Below, one piece after another: positions 8,425 through 16,631 of a DNA stretch of 64,000 nucleotides (position 1 is the first letter of the stretch; the number at the start of each line of letters is the position of its first letter). Under the pieces are notes generated by a model. That model worked only from the letters and a program-made list of their open reading frames with translations, was not told where the DNA came from and did no database searches. The DNA is from Nitrospinaceae bacterium UBA3496 (GTDB taxonomy: Bacteria > UBA8248). Position numbers and translations under genes: made by a program. The stretch spans positions 21,657 to 85,656 of the forward strand of contig DFQF01000027.1 of NCBI GenBank assembly GCA_002377645.1, in the 5' to 3' direction.

Positions 8425-10130
8425 TGATTTCTACGTTTCAAATAAAGTTTAATTTTTTCCTTAATTCTCATGGAATCTCTTGAACCTTTTTTTATCGATT
8501 TTTTCCAGAAAAAAATAGCTTTGTTATTCTTTTTCAGAGCGAGATAAATATCCCCTAAATGTTCAAGAACTACGGGATCATTTGGAAGTTTCTTGTATGC
8601 AATCAATACTTTTTCGAGTGCCTCCTCAAATTTTCCCTGCCTGAAATATACCCATCCTATACTATCCAAGAAAGCAGGATTATTTGGCTCTTTCTCCAAA
8701 GCCTTAATAATAAGTTCTTCAGCCTTTTTTATTTTTATATTTAATTCTGAGTACATATAACCTAGCAGATTTAATGCATTTGGGTTGTCGGGTGCAATCG
8801 ATAATATTTTTTTCACCTCCAACTCTACCTGTTTCCACATCTTTGTTTCATAATAGGCTGTAGATAAGTAATATCGGTATTGTAGGTTTTTTGGTTCTTT
8901 TTTTACTGCCATTTTCAAAATCTTTATTGCTTTCTTTTTCTCTCCTTTTTTAGAAAGAAATTTACCCCGCAAAAAATAAACTTTTGACTCTTGAGGATAT
9001 AACCTATTCATATCATCCAAGATATAAAACGCCTTCTTCCAATCTCCTGTTTTTGCATGAAGAATAGAAAGTTCAAGACTGATCTCTAAATCAGAACCTT
9101 GAATTTTAAGATATGACAATAGTTCTTTTTTTGCAGAATCAATACGACCAAGTCTTTCATATATTCTAGAGACGAACAATCTCGCCTCCTGATCTCTTGG
9201 GTTTTTATTAATAACAAAACGAAATTCAGAAAGTGCTCGTGTGTAATTACCCTTTTTATAGTAAAGGATTCCTAACACACTATGTATTTGCATATTTCCA
9301 GGTGTTTCTTTTTTTATCGATTCAAATTCATCGATTGCACGACTATATTTTTGATCTTTTATAAAAAGCTGACCTAATCTGTAACGAGCTAACTGATTAT
9401 TGGGAACAATTTTCAAGAATCTTTTATATATAATCTGAGCTTGTGTAAACAAACCCTGTTTCTCATACAAACTACCTAGAAGAAATAGACCTGCTTTATA
9501 ATTAGGATTGATTTTCAATAATTTAATTATATTTCTTTGAGACTCTTTAAAATTTCCAGAAAGATAATACGCCTTTGAAATATAAAATAAGACCAAAACA
9601 TTTTTAGGTCGCCTTTCTTTAATTTTATCAAGCAACCTTATTGACTGATCATATTTTTTAATTTCAATCAAAACACTTGAAAGCAACAATTTGGATTCGA
9701 AATGTTCTGAATTTATTTCAATTGATCTTTTATAATATTTTTCTGCTAAAGAATATCTCTTTGAGGAATTATACAATCCACCCAAGATAAAATTAGCCCT
9801 AAAGTTTTCGGGGTTCTTCCCTAATGCTTTCAAAGCATTTTTTTCTGCCTTATCTATATCTCCCTGTCGCAAATTCAATTCAGACATACGTAAGTATAAG
9901 AACGAGGAATTAGGGTCACTCCTTAAAGCTCTCTGGTAAAGGAATTTTGCGGAATCAAACCTACCTTTCAATTCCTCCATATATCCATCCATGAAATCTT
10001 TATATGATTCAGCAGTAGAAGAAATTTCTTTTAACGGAGGTGTGAATTTCTTTCCAAAATCAGAAGAGACACAGCCAGACAGAAAAAAGATTATTACAAG
10101 AAATTGAAGTCGTATTAAATTCCAAATCAT
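8421..10130 (-). CDS. TPR-repeat lipoprotein
   Basis: A 569-residue protein with a textbook lipoprotein signal (LSGC, Cys20) and then about fourteen tandem tetratricopeptide repeats covering residues 55 to 560; each shows the W/L-G-Y-A-P spacing, for example YKRSIEINSEHFESKLLL and NALNLLGYMYSE. TPR solenoids hold protein partners; anchored at a membrane it probably scaffolds an envelope complex. It overlaps its neighbours on both sides by ATGA junctions (DciA-like upstream, LolB-like downstream). Exact partner unknown. Confidence 0.85.
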   Translation of the reverse strand: MIWNLIRLQFLVIIFFLSGCVSSDFGKKFTPPLKEISSTAESYKDFMDGYMEELKGRFDSAKFLYQRALRSDPNSSFLYLRMSELNLRQGDIDKAEKNALKALGKNPENFRANFILGGLYNSSKRYSLAEKYYKRSIEINSEHFESKLLLSSVLIEIKKYDQSIRLLDKIKERRPKNVLVLFYISKAYYLSGNFKESQRNIIKLLKINPNYKAGLFLLGSLYEKQGLFTQAQIIYKRFLKIVPNNQLARYRLGQLFIKDQKYSRAIDEFESIKKETPGNMQIHSVLGILYYKKGNYTRALSEFRFVINKNPRDQEARLFVSRIYERLGRIDSAKKELLSYLKIQGSDLEISLELSILHAKTGDWKKAFYILDDMNRLYPQESKVYFLRGKFLSKKGEKKKAIKILKMAVKKEPKNLQYRYYLSTAYYETKMWKQVELEVKKILSIAPDNPNALNLLGYMYSELNIKIKKAEELIIKALEKEPNNPAFLDSIGWVYFRQGKFEEALEKVLIAYKKLPNDPVVLEHLGDIYLALKKNNKAIFFWKKSIKKGSRDSMRIKEKIKLYLKRRNQ

Positions 10131-10645
10131 CTATCTTCTGCTTTCTTTATTTTGACTAACAATTTTTTAGCCATTTCTCTAAATTCCATATCATCAATTT
10201 CATCGATCAATTTGTTTGCTTTCTCTTCATCTCTTTCAGAAATAGACTCTGGTTGATATTTCTCTTTAATTTCAGATTTATTTTTAGAATTTTTCAAGGA
10301 ACCCAAAGGTTCGCTAGAAAGAACAAATCTAATTTCTTTGATCTTTTTACTTCCTAGAGTTTCGTTCAATTTTTCTCTTAGTTCTTCTGCTTCAGACTGT
10401 AATTGCGCCAACCAAATACTTTCTTCAACTTCCACAAAAATTTTCTTTCCCCTAAGAAGAGAGGGCCTTGCAATTTTCGAAATGTCTGGGCCTACTATCT
10501 CGCACCATGCATTCAAAATCTCACTTAAAGTGAAACGTTTGGCCCAAGACTCTTTGCGACCCAAAGAATTTAAAATTTCTTCTATTTTCCTAAATTTGCT
10601 AAACCTAAAATTTCTCAAAATTTCACCAAAAAAGAGACGAAACAA
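10127..10645 (-). CDS. DUF721 / DciA-like helicase loader
   Basis: A 172-residue protein with the DUF721 domain at about residues 25-110: EILNAWCEIVGPDISKIARPSLLRG read in two parts, then an IFVEVEESIWLAQLQ segment. DciA proteins of this family load or operate the replicative helicase DnaB in bacteria lacking DnaC. The C-terminal 60 residues are charged and poorly conserved. It overlaps the TPR lipoprotein gene by 4 bases. The helicase itself begins at 383 in this window; no dnaC-like gene is present here. Function by family, not by direct evidence. Confidence 0.75.
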   Translation of the reverse strand: MFRLFFGEILRNFRFSKFRKIEEILNSLGRKESWAKRFTLSEILNAWCEIVGPDISKIARPSLLRGKKIFVEVEESIWLAQLQSEAEELREKLNETLGSKKIKEIRFVLSSEPLGSLKNSKNKSEIKEKYQPESISERDEEKANKLIDEIDDMEFREMAKKLLVKIKKAEDR

Positions 10646-10650
10646 ACTAG

Positions 10651-11298
10651 CTAAGACAAATCTGTAATTGTCTCCATAACTTTCTCAATAATCTTTGTGC
10701 TCGACTCCTTGACACTCGGATTTTCATACTCTTCATTTAAATTTATAGGTGGACCGAACCTAATCTCAACCTTTACACCAAACCTAGGAAAAATCTTCCC
10801 TACAGGAATGAGTCTTTCTGTTCCTTTGACTAGAACAGGAACAACGGCAGGTTTTGTAGCCTTTATGATTCTTCCGACCATTCTATTTCCAGGTTTTATC
10901 TTACTATCAACACTTCTCGTACCCTCCGGATAAAGAACTACTTTACTTTCTATTATGTGTTTCTCAATTGATCTGATTGAACTTAAATTTCCACTCCCTC
11001 GTTTTATAGGGAATCCACCTATTTTCTTTAAGTACCATCCAATAAATGGAATAGAAAAAAGCTCTTGTTTGCCAGCCTGACGAATATATTCATCGGGGTA
11101 CTTTGTATAAATAGCCCAAGGAACTAAAAAAACATCAAAAGCAGAAAGATGGTTGCTTAAGAAGAGTACTCTTTTTCCATGAGGAATATTTTCTTGACCA
11201 AAAACCTTACAATCCACAAAAAAACGAATAAAAAACCTAACTATTTGAAAACTAGATGCAAGAATGAATCTGTCGTATAATCTGTCTAGCCCGCCCAT
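10651..11298 (-). CDS. plsC: 1-acylglycerol-3-phosphate acyltransferase (PlsC family)
   Basis: The 215-residue product has the acyltransferase motifs in order: NHLSAFD (the HX4D catalytic block, residues about 50-56), a GGFPIKRGSG block, and LYPEGTRS. This family adds the second acyl chain to make phosphatidic acid at the inner membrane. The frame is open to a TTG at 11307, but AAAAGG sits directly in front of that codon; it is correctly spaced (9 bases) from the ATG at 11298, which I used. Probably the first gene of the plsC-dciA-TPR-lolB-ispE unit. Confidence 0.9.
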   Translation of the reverse strand: MGGLDRLYDRFILASSFQIVRFFIRFFVDCKVFGQENIPHGKRVLFLSNHLSAFDVFLVPWAIYTKYPDEYIRQAGKQELFSIPFIGWYLKKIGGFPIKRGSGNLSSIRSIEKHIIESKVVLYPEGTRSVDSKIKPGNRMVGRIIKATKPAVVPVLVKGTERLIPVGKIFPRFGVKVEIRFGPPINLNEEYENPSVKESSTKIIEKVMETITDLS

Positions 11299-11472
11299 TA
11301 TTCGCAACCTTTTATAAACTATTTAATTCATCCCTGTCATTTATCAACAAAAAAGGATGTGTCATTATACACTTTTATTCGCCCAATATTATCATTTTAT
11401 ACTTTAAGAGTTTTCAAGAAAACTAACCTTTGATAGACACAAATTACAAATCGATTAAATAGGACATAATTT
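11299..11472. promoter_or_regulatory. Divergent intergenic region between plsC and manB
   Basis: This 174-base AT-rich gap must carry promoters for both the minus-strand lipid/envelope genes and the plus-strand sugar-nucleotide operon. On the plus strand TTGATA (11430-11435), a 17-base spacer and GATTAA (11453-11458) form a weak promoter candidate just ahead of AGGA (11461-11464) and the manB ATG. No clear operator or riboswitch is visible. Confidence 0.35.
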
Positions 11473-12849
11473 ATGAAGAAGTTAAATGAATCTATTTTTA
11501 GAGAATACGATATCAGAGGAATCGTCCCCAAAGATTTAAACTCAAAGACTGTACTTAATTTAGGTAAGGCCATTGGAAAATATTTTGTTAGTAAAAAAGT
11601 GGTCGCCATAGCTGTAGGACATGACTGCCGACTCTCTTCACCAAAATTTTACGAATCTTTCAGAAAAGGGGTACTACATTCGGGATGTAATGTAATAGGT
11701 GTGGGAATGGTCCCTACACCATGTCTGTCTTTTGCTACACAATTTTTAGATGTAGGAGGCGGTGTACAAATAACTGGAAGCCATAATCCAAAAGATTACA
11801 ATGGATTCAAGATCACATTGGGAAAAGAATCAGTTCATGGGCAAGAAATTAAAAAAATCTATCAATACACAAAAGAAAAATCAAAAAAAAAGTTGTCTAA
11901 ACCAGGAATATTTCAGAAGAAAAACATAAAAACTAAATATATACAGAGAGCAACAGAAAACTTGCAAGTAAGCAGAAAAATAAAAGTTGTAATAGATTCA
12001 GGAAACGGTGTTGGGGGTGAATTGGCCTGCAAAGTTCTAAGAAAAATTGGAGCAACCGTCCATGGTTTATTTATAAAACCAGATGGGAATTTTCCAAACC
12101 ATCATCCAGATCCTACTGTAGACAGCAACCTTACTTCCCTTATAAAAAAAGTTCAAAAAACAAAATCCGAAATAGGTATAGCACTTGATGGAGATGCAGA
12201 TAGAATTGTCGTTGTTGATTCAAAAGGTGAAATTATGAGGGGAGACGAACTTTTAATAATTCTCTCTAAATCTGTATTGGAAAAAAAGCCAGGAGCATCA
12301 ATCGTGTTTGACGTCAAATGCTCTTCTCGTCTTTCAGATGCTATCAAAAAAATGAGAGGGAAACCTATCATGTCTCCCACAGGTCATTCCTTAGTCAGAG
12401 ATAGAATGAACAAAGAAGGAGCGCTGCTCGGCGGAGAACTCTCCGGACATATTTTCTTTTCAGACGAATACTATGGATTTGACGATGCTATATATACTTC
12501 TGCGCGCTTAGTTTCTTACCTTTCAAGATTCAGAAAAAATTTATCAGATATCAGAAAAGAAATTCCGTTATCTGTTTCAACTCCTGAAATAAGGATTCCT
12601 TGCAAAGACGACAGAATCAAATTCAGCATAGTCAAGAAATTAAAATTGGTTTTCAAGGATAAGTACAAAATAAATGAAATAGACGGAATACGAATCACTT
12701 TCAGAGGTGGATGGGCGTTAATAAGAGCTTCAAACACTGAACCTGTAATAGTTCTAAGATTCGAAGCTAAAAATAAAGTATTGCTGTCAACTTATGAAAA
12801 AATAGTTTATGAAAAATTAAATCAATTCGGGGTAAAAAACTTAAGATGA
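11473..12849 (+). CDS. manB: Phosphomannomutase / phosphoglucomutase
   Basis: A 458-residue alpha-D-phosphohexomutase that interconverts hexose 6- and 1-phosphates. The four domain signatures are present: QITGSHNPKDYNGFK with the phosphoserine (residue about 100), the metal loop ALDGDADRI, GGELSGHIFF for sugar recognition, and the C-terminal phosphate loop RASNTEP. Sequence type fits bacterial PMM/PGM rather than GlmM. It starts at an ATG with AGGA 8 bases upstream and overlaps dedA by ATGA. With manC two genes downstream it likely supplies GDP-mannose. Confidence 0.93.
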   Translation: MKKLNESIFREYDIRGIVPKDLNSKTVLNLGKAIGKYFVSKKVVAIAVGHDCRLSSPKFYESFRKGVLHSGCNVIGVGMVPTPCLSFATQFLDVGGGVQITGSHNPKDYNGFKITLGKESVHGQEIKKIYQYTKEKSKKKLSKPGIFQKKNIKTKYIQRATENLQVSRKIKVVIDSGNGVGGELACKVLRKIGATVHGLFIKPDGNFPNHHPDPTVDSNLTSLIKKVQKTKSEIGIALDGDADRIVVVDSKGEIMRGDELLIILSKSVLEKKPGASIVFDVKCSSRLSDAIKKMRGKPIMSPTGHSLVRDRMNKEGALLGGELSGHIFFSDEYYGFDDAIYTSARLVSYLSRFRKNLSDIRKEIPLSVSTPEIRIPCKDDRIKFSIVKKLKLVFKDKYKINEIDGIRITFRGGWALIRASNTEPVIVLRFEAKNKVLLSTYEKIVYEKLNQFGVKNLR

Positions 12850-13433
12850 ACATTGCAAAAAACACATACGACTGGGTTTTGAATTGGGCTTCAACCCCAT
12901 ACGCTTTATATGCATTAGTCCTTCTCTCTTTTACAGAATCTTTCTTTTTTCCAATACCACCTGATATTCTTCTAATCGCAATTGCTTTTTCTAAACCAAA
13001 ACATTCTTTTTTCTACGCCGGACTTTGTTCTTTTGCTTCTGTCATTGGTGGGATAGTAGGATATATTATTGGTTATTATTTGTTTGAATCAATAGGAAAA
13101 TTAATTTTCGACTTGTACGGTGGGATCAATGAATTTGAAACTGTAAAAGAATATTATAACTCTAAAGGGGCATGGATGGTTCTAATAGGAGGATTTACTC
13201 CCGTACCCTATAAATTAATTACAATTGCTTCTGGAGTATTCCTTTTAGATTTTAAAATTTTTCTTCTGTGTTCAGTGATAAGTCGTTCTGCTAGATTTTT
13301 CTTAGAATGCTTGTTGATTTTTTATTTTGGTGAAAAAATACGTTTTATATTGGAAAAGTATTTCAATCTTTTTACAATCCTTCTTTTCGTGACTGTTATT
13401 TTAGGCTTTCTCCTTTTTAGGGTCATTTTATAA
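12846..13433 (+). CDS. DedA family (SNARE-associated/VTT) membrane protein
   Basis: A 195-residue integral membrane protein with about five hydrophobic segments and the family hallmarks ESFFFPIPPDILL near residue 30, a Gly-rich re-entrant segment and GGFTPVPYKLITIASG around residue 115. The family is the YqaA-like branch of DedA. DedA proteins have been implicated in recycling undecaprenyl phosphate across the inner membrane and in membrane-potential maintenance. Here it is locked by overlaps between phosphomannomutase and GDP-mannose pyrophosphorylase, with uppP following, which fits a lipid-carrier role. The exact substrate is inference. Confidence 0.85.
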   Translation: MNIAKNTYDWVLNWASTPYALYALVLLSFTESFFFPIPPDILLIAIAFSKPKHSFFYAGLCSFASVIGGIVGYIIGYYLFESIGKLIFDLYGGINEFETVKEYYNSKGAWMVLIGGFTPVPYKLITIASGVFLLDFKIFLLCSVISRSARFFLECLLIFYFGEKIRFILEKYFNLFTILLFVTVILGFLLFRVIL

Positions 13434-14573
13434 TTGGCAGATAAAAACAAATTACTTTGGGCATTAATTATGGCAGGAGGAAACGGAACTCGTCTTTGGC
13501 CTTTAAGTACGCCAAAAAAACCAAAACAGTTTTTAGATCTTTCTGAATCAAATCTGTTTCAAAAAAATAAGACGAAAATTTCCAAGGAGAACTTACTGGA
13601 ACAAACTATCGAAAGAGTTAAGGGGATCATTCCTAATGAAAGAATTCTTATTGCAGGATCAAGCAATCATAGAAAACTAATACAAAAATCATCTAGAGGA
13701 ATACCCAAATCAAATTTAATCTTTGAACCAGAGAGTAGAAATACAGCTACAACAATTTGTTTAGCTTCCCATTTAATTAAAGAAATTGATTCCAACGCTA
13801 TAATGACAGTACTTCCTTCTGACCATTATATTGGTAATCTAAGTTTATTTAGAAGAATTCTAAATAAAGGGACTCAATATGCTAAAGAAGATAAAATTAT
13901 CACTCTTGGAATAGAACCAACTTCCCCTGAAGTTGGCTTTGGATACATAGAGAAAGGTAATAAAATCTTCACTTCAAAAACAATAAACACTCATGAAATA
14001 AAAAGTTTTAAAGAAAAACCAGTTCTAAAACAGGCTCAATCATTTCTTAAGTCGAAACGGTTCTTGTGGAATGGTGGATATTTTATTTTAAAAGTATCTA
14101 AAGGATTAGAAGAATTAAAAAGATTTGAACCGAAAATATATGCATATACCAAAGAAGCCTCTTTCTTTCTAAAAAAACGAAATATTTCAAAATTTAACAC
14201 CGTTTTCAAACAGTGCAAAAAAATAAGTTTCGACCATGCCATTATGGAAAAAACTAAAGATTTAATTGTTATTTCAAGTAATTTAGAATGGAATGATTTA
14301 GGTTCATGGGCGTCATTTGATAAAATCTTCAAAAACGATAGCAACAAAAATACGTGGTTAGTCGACAAAAACACCAATATAATTTCTGAAAATTCTCAGG
14401 ATTTAGTTATTGGCACTAATAAAAAATTTGTAATTGCTTCTGACGTAAAAGATTTAATAATCATAGAGCATGGCGATGGTTTGCTAATCTGTAGAAAAAG
14501 CAAAGCAAACAAGATAGGTATCTTCGCGAACAAAATGGAAAAATCTTTCTCCAAAAAAATAGATAAAAAATGA
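13434..14573 (+). CDS. manC: Mannose-1-phosphate guanylyltransferase
   Basis: A 379-residue nucleotidyltransferase forming GDP-mannose from mannose 1-phosphate and GTP. The N-terminal signature MAGGNGTRLWPLSTPKKPKQ is intact, followed by VLPSDHYI and FGYIEKG, and a sugar-binding FKEKP; WNGGYFI is also present. It is the short form without the fused mannose-6-phosphate isomerase cupin. The start is a TTG immediately after the dedA stop (TAATTG), with AGGG 11 bases upstream. The stop overlaps uppP by 4 bases. Confidence 0.92.
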   Translation: MADKNKLLWALIMAGGNGTRLWPLSTPKKPKQFLDLSESNLFQKNKTKISKENLLEQTIERVKGIIPNERILIAGSSNHRKLIQKSSRGIPKSNLIFEPESRNTATTICLASHLIKEIDSNAIMTVLPSDHYIGNLSLFRRILNKGTQYAKEDKIITLGIEPTSPEVGFGYIEKGNKIFTSKTINTHEIKSFKEKPVLKQAQSFLKSKRFLWNGGYFILKVSKGLEELKRFEPKIYAYTKEASFFLKKRNISKFNTVFKQCKKISFDHAIMEKTKDLIVISSNLEWNDLGSWASFDKIFKNDSNKNTWLVDKNTNIISENSQDLVIGTNKKFVIASDVKDLIIIEHGDGLLICRKSKANKIGIFANKMEKSFSKKIDKK

Positions 14574-15379
14574 CGAATGCCTCTGGAAATTTTTTTGAGA
14601 TTTTTCTTCTTGGTTTAATTCAAGGAATAACTGAATTTTTTCCTGTCAGTAGTTCTGGTCATCTTGTAATTGGCCAAAAGATTTTTTCACTCGAGTTCCC
14701 AAATTCATCTTTTGAAATTCTTCTGCATTTTGGAACATTAATTTCTATTTTAATTTTCTTTTGGAAAGATATCAAAAACATTATTGTTGAAATGTACAAA
14801 GAGTGTTTAGACTACAAAAAAGGATCATATCAATTTAACTCAATAGGATGGTTAATATTAGTTGCAACCCTCCCAGTAGCTTTTTTTGGATTCTTATTTG
14901 AAGATTTCTTCGATTCTTTATTCAACAAAACTAAAATTGTAGGCTTTTCTTTAATACTTACTGGAACATTCTTATACGCATCTTCTAAATTCAAATTTAC
15001 TAATTTACCCAAAACACTTAATTGGAAACAAGCACTTTTAATTGGTCTTATTCAAGTTTTTGCCTTAATCCCTGGCATCTCAAGATCAGGATTTGTTATA
15101 GCTTCAGGTATTATTCTAGGTATGGGAAGGACTGATGCAACTAAATTTAGTTTATTGCTCGGAATTCCTACAATAGGAGGAGCAGTCATTGTAAAATCAA
15201 TCGCTATATCAAAACTTAAAGAAATCCCATGGGAAGTATACACAATAGGAATCCTTACCTCTTGTTTAATAGGAATTTTAGCGATCTCTTTACTTATGAA
15301 AGCTGCAAAAAAAACAAACTTCAAATTATTCGCTATATATTGTTTTCTAATAGGTCTAACTACCCTCTTTTTTTTCTAG
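14570..15379 (+). CDS. uppP: Undecaprenyl-diphosphatase
   Basis: A 269-residue membrane protein (BacA/UppP) that dephosphorylates undecaprenyl pyrophosphate on the periplasmic side so the lipid carrier can be reused. Motifs: QGITEFFPVSSSGHLVI at residues 18-34, including the catalytic Glu and His, and the GISRSGFVIASGI block near residue 165. About seven to eight membrane helices. Last gene of the manB-dedA-manC-uppP operon, ending only 8 bases before the convergent NIPSNAP gene. Confidence 0.95.
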   Translation: MTNASGNFFEIFLLGLIQGITEFFPVSSSGHLVIGQKIFSLEFPNSSFEILLHFGTLISILIFFWKDIKNIIVEMYKECLDYKKGSYQFNSIGWLILVATLPVAFFGFLFEDFFDSLFNKTKIVGFSLILTGTFLYASSKFKFTNLPKTLNWKQALLIGLIQVFALIPGISRSGFVIASGIILGMGRTDATKFSLLLGIPTIGGAVIVKSIAISKLKEIPWEVYTIGILTSCLIGILAISLLMKAAKKTNFKLFAIYCFLIGLTTLFFF

Positions 15380-15387
15380 GAAATTAT

Positions 15388-16002
15388 CTATCGCATTTCC
15401 GAAAAAGGAGCAGGTATCCATATTTCTGTATTTTGTTTAGCAATAAATGGTCTTGACCCTGGAGGCCAATTTGGCATTTTATGAGTTTCTATTCGAACAT
15501 CCATCCTATGATTCAAATCTCTATAAGGCCAAACATGAATAAATTCGTTTAATGTACCCATATCACTCATAAAACATGCTGCTAACGGTGACACTGCTTC
15601 CCTAGAGGCAATCTCTTTCTCCCATCTTGACGTTACTTCTAACATTTTTCCAGTGAAAATTGTATAAGTTCGAAATTCATAAAAATTACCCAACTCACCA
15701 GTCATTGGCTCCTTTTTAAAACTCGGGGTAGTTAACATTTTAGTAACTTGAGATTCAATTATATGAGCGTTCTTTGGTGGCCACCATGATTTTCCACTTA
15801 ATTGAACACGAACATCGTCTCTATGCGCAGAATTTTCGTACTCCCAAATATGCATCACACGATTTAGGTCTCCGATTTCCGAATGGAAAAAACCAACCAT
15901 TCGGGAAAATTTCTGCCTTTCTTCTATAACTTTTGAAAAATTTTCTTCAAACTCCTGTACAGTACCTACTTTCAGCTCGTAAGTTCTCATTTCATAAATC
16001 AT
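15388..16002 (-). CDS. NIPSNAP family protein
   Basis: A 204-residue protein made of two ferredoxin-like alpha/beta NIPSNAP units (about residues 1-100 and 105-204), each opening with EMRTYELK or YEFRTYTIF and containing a conserved tryptophan-tyrosine box (HIWEYEN; HVWPYRD). Such proteins are often found with hydroxyacid or aromatic catabolic genes, but no biochemical role is established in bacteria. It has a GGAGG ahead of the ATG and lies behind the efp terminator, so it is probably a separate transcript. Confidence 0.8.
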   Translation of the reverse strand: MIYEMRTYELKVGTVQEFEENFSKVIEERQKFSRMVGFFHSEIGDLNRVMHIWEYENSAHRDDVRVQLSGKSWWPPKNAHIIESQVTKMLTTPSFKKEPMTGELGNFYEFRTYTIFTGKMLEVTSRWEKEIASREAVSPLAACFMSDMGTLNEFIHVWPYRDLNHRMDVRIETHKMPNWPPGSRPFIAKQNTEIWIPAPFSEMR

Positions 16003-16023
16003 TAAATTTCCTCCAAAATAAAT

Positions 16024-16054
16024 AAAAAAAGTAAAATCAAGAAGCTGATTTTAC
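16024..16054 (-). terminator. Rho-independent terminator folded across the efp stop codon
   Basis: On the minus strand GTAAAATCA and TGATTTTAC form a perfect 9-bp stem around a 6-base loop, followed directly by seven U. The TGA stop of efp (16037-16039) lies inside the stem, so the terminator reuses coding bases. Confidence 0.75.
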
Positions 16055-16606
16055 TCGTTCCACATATTCTCCCGTCCGAGTATCTATTTTAAGAAGATCT
16101 CCTTGGTTAACAAAAAGTGGAACATTAACTACTGCTCCACTTTCTAATTCTGCTATCTTTGAACCACCTGTTGCAGTATCTCCCTTGAATCCCGGTTCTG
16201 TTTTGGAAATCAAAAGCTCTACAAATGTGGGTAATTCAACTGTAATTGGTTCAGCATTATAAAAAAGAATATTTACGATTGTTTCTTCTTTCAATAAATT
16301 GTCTGTTTCCCCAAGTTGTGATCTGTCAAGTCCAATTTGTTCAAAAGTATTTGTGTCCATAAAATTGAAAACATCACCCTCTCTATAAAGGAATTGCATA
16401 CTCTTCTCTTCAAGTGAAGGTGAGCCAACACTTTCCCCTGAACGAAATGTTCTATCTATAACACGACCATTTTTCAAATTTTTCAGTTTTGTTCTGACAA
16501 AGGCTCCACCTTTCCCAGGCTTAACATGCTGAAATTCAATTATGGAGAAAGGATCTCCTTCTATTTCTAATTTAAGACCATTTCTAAATTCATTTGTTGA
16601 TGGCAT
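16037..16606 (-). CDS. efp: Elongation factor P
   Basis: A 189-residue EF-P, relieving ribosome stalling at polyproline stretches. The KOW-like N-terminal domain carries the modified-loop region PGKGGAFVRTKLKN, in which Lys (between PGKG and GAF) is the site that is post-translationally modified in other bacteria; two OB domains follow, with a C-terminal GDLLKIDTRTGEYVERV signature. No epmA/epmB or rhamnosyltransferase gene is visible, so the modification type is unknown. It is the end of an aroB-aroQ-pepP-efp unit and has a terminator at its stop. Confidence 0.96.
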   Translation of the reverse strand: MPSTNEFRNGLKLEIEGDPFSIIEFQHVKPGKGGAFVRTKLKNLKNGRVIDRTFRSGESVGSPSLEEKSMQFLYREGDVFNFMDTNTFEQIGLDRSQLGETDNLLKEETIVNILFYNAEPITVELPTFVELLISKTEPGFKGDTATGGSKIAELESGAVVNVPLFVNQGDLLKIDTRTGEYVERVKSAS

Positions 16607-16631
16607 GACCTAAATCTCTCCTAGACGAAAA

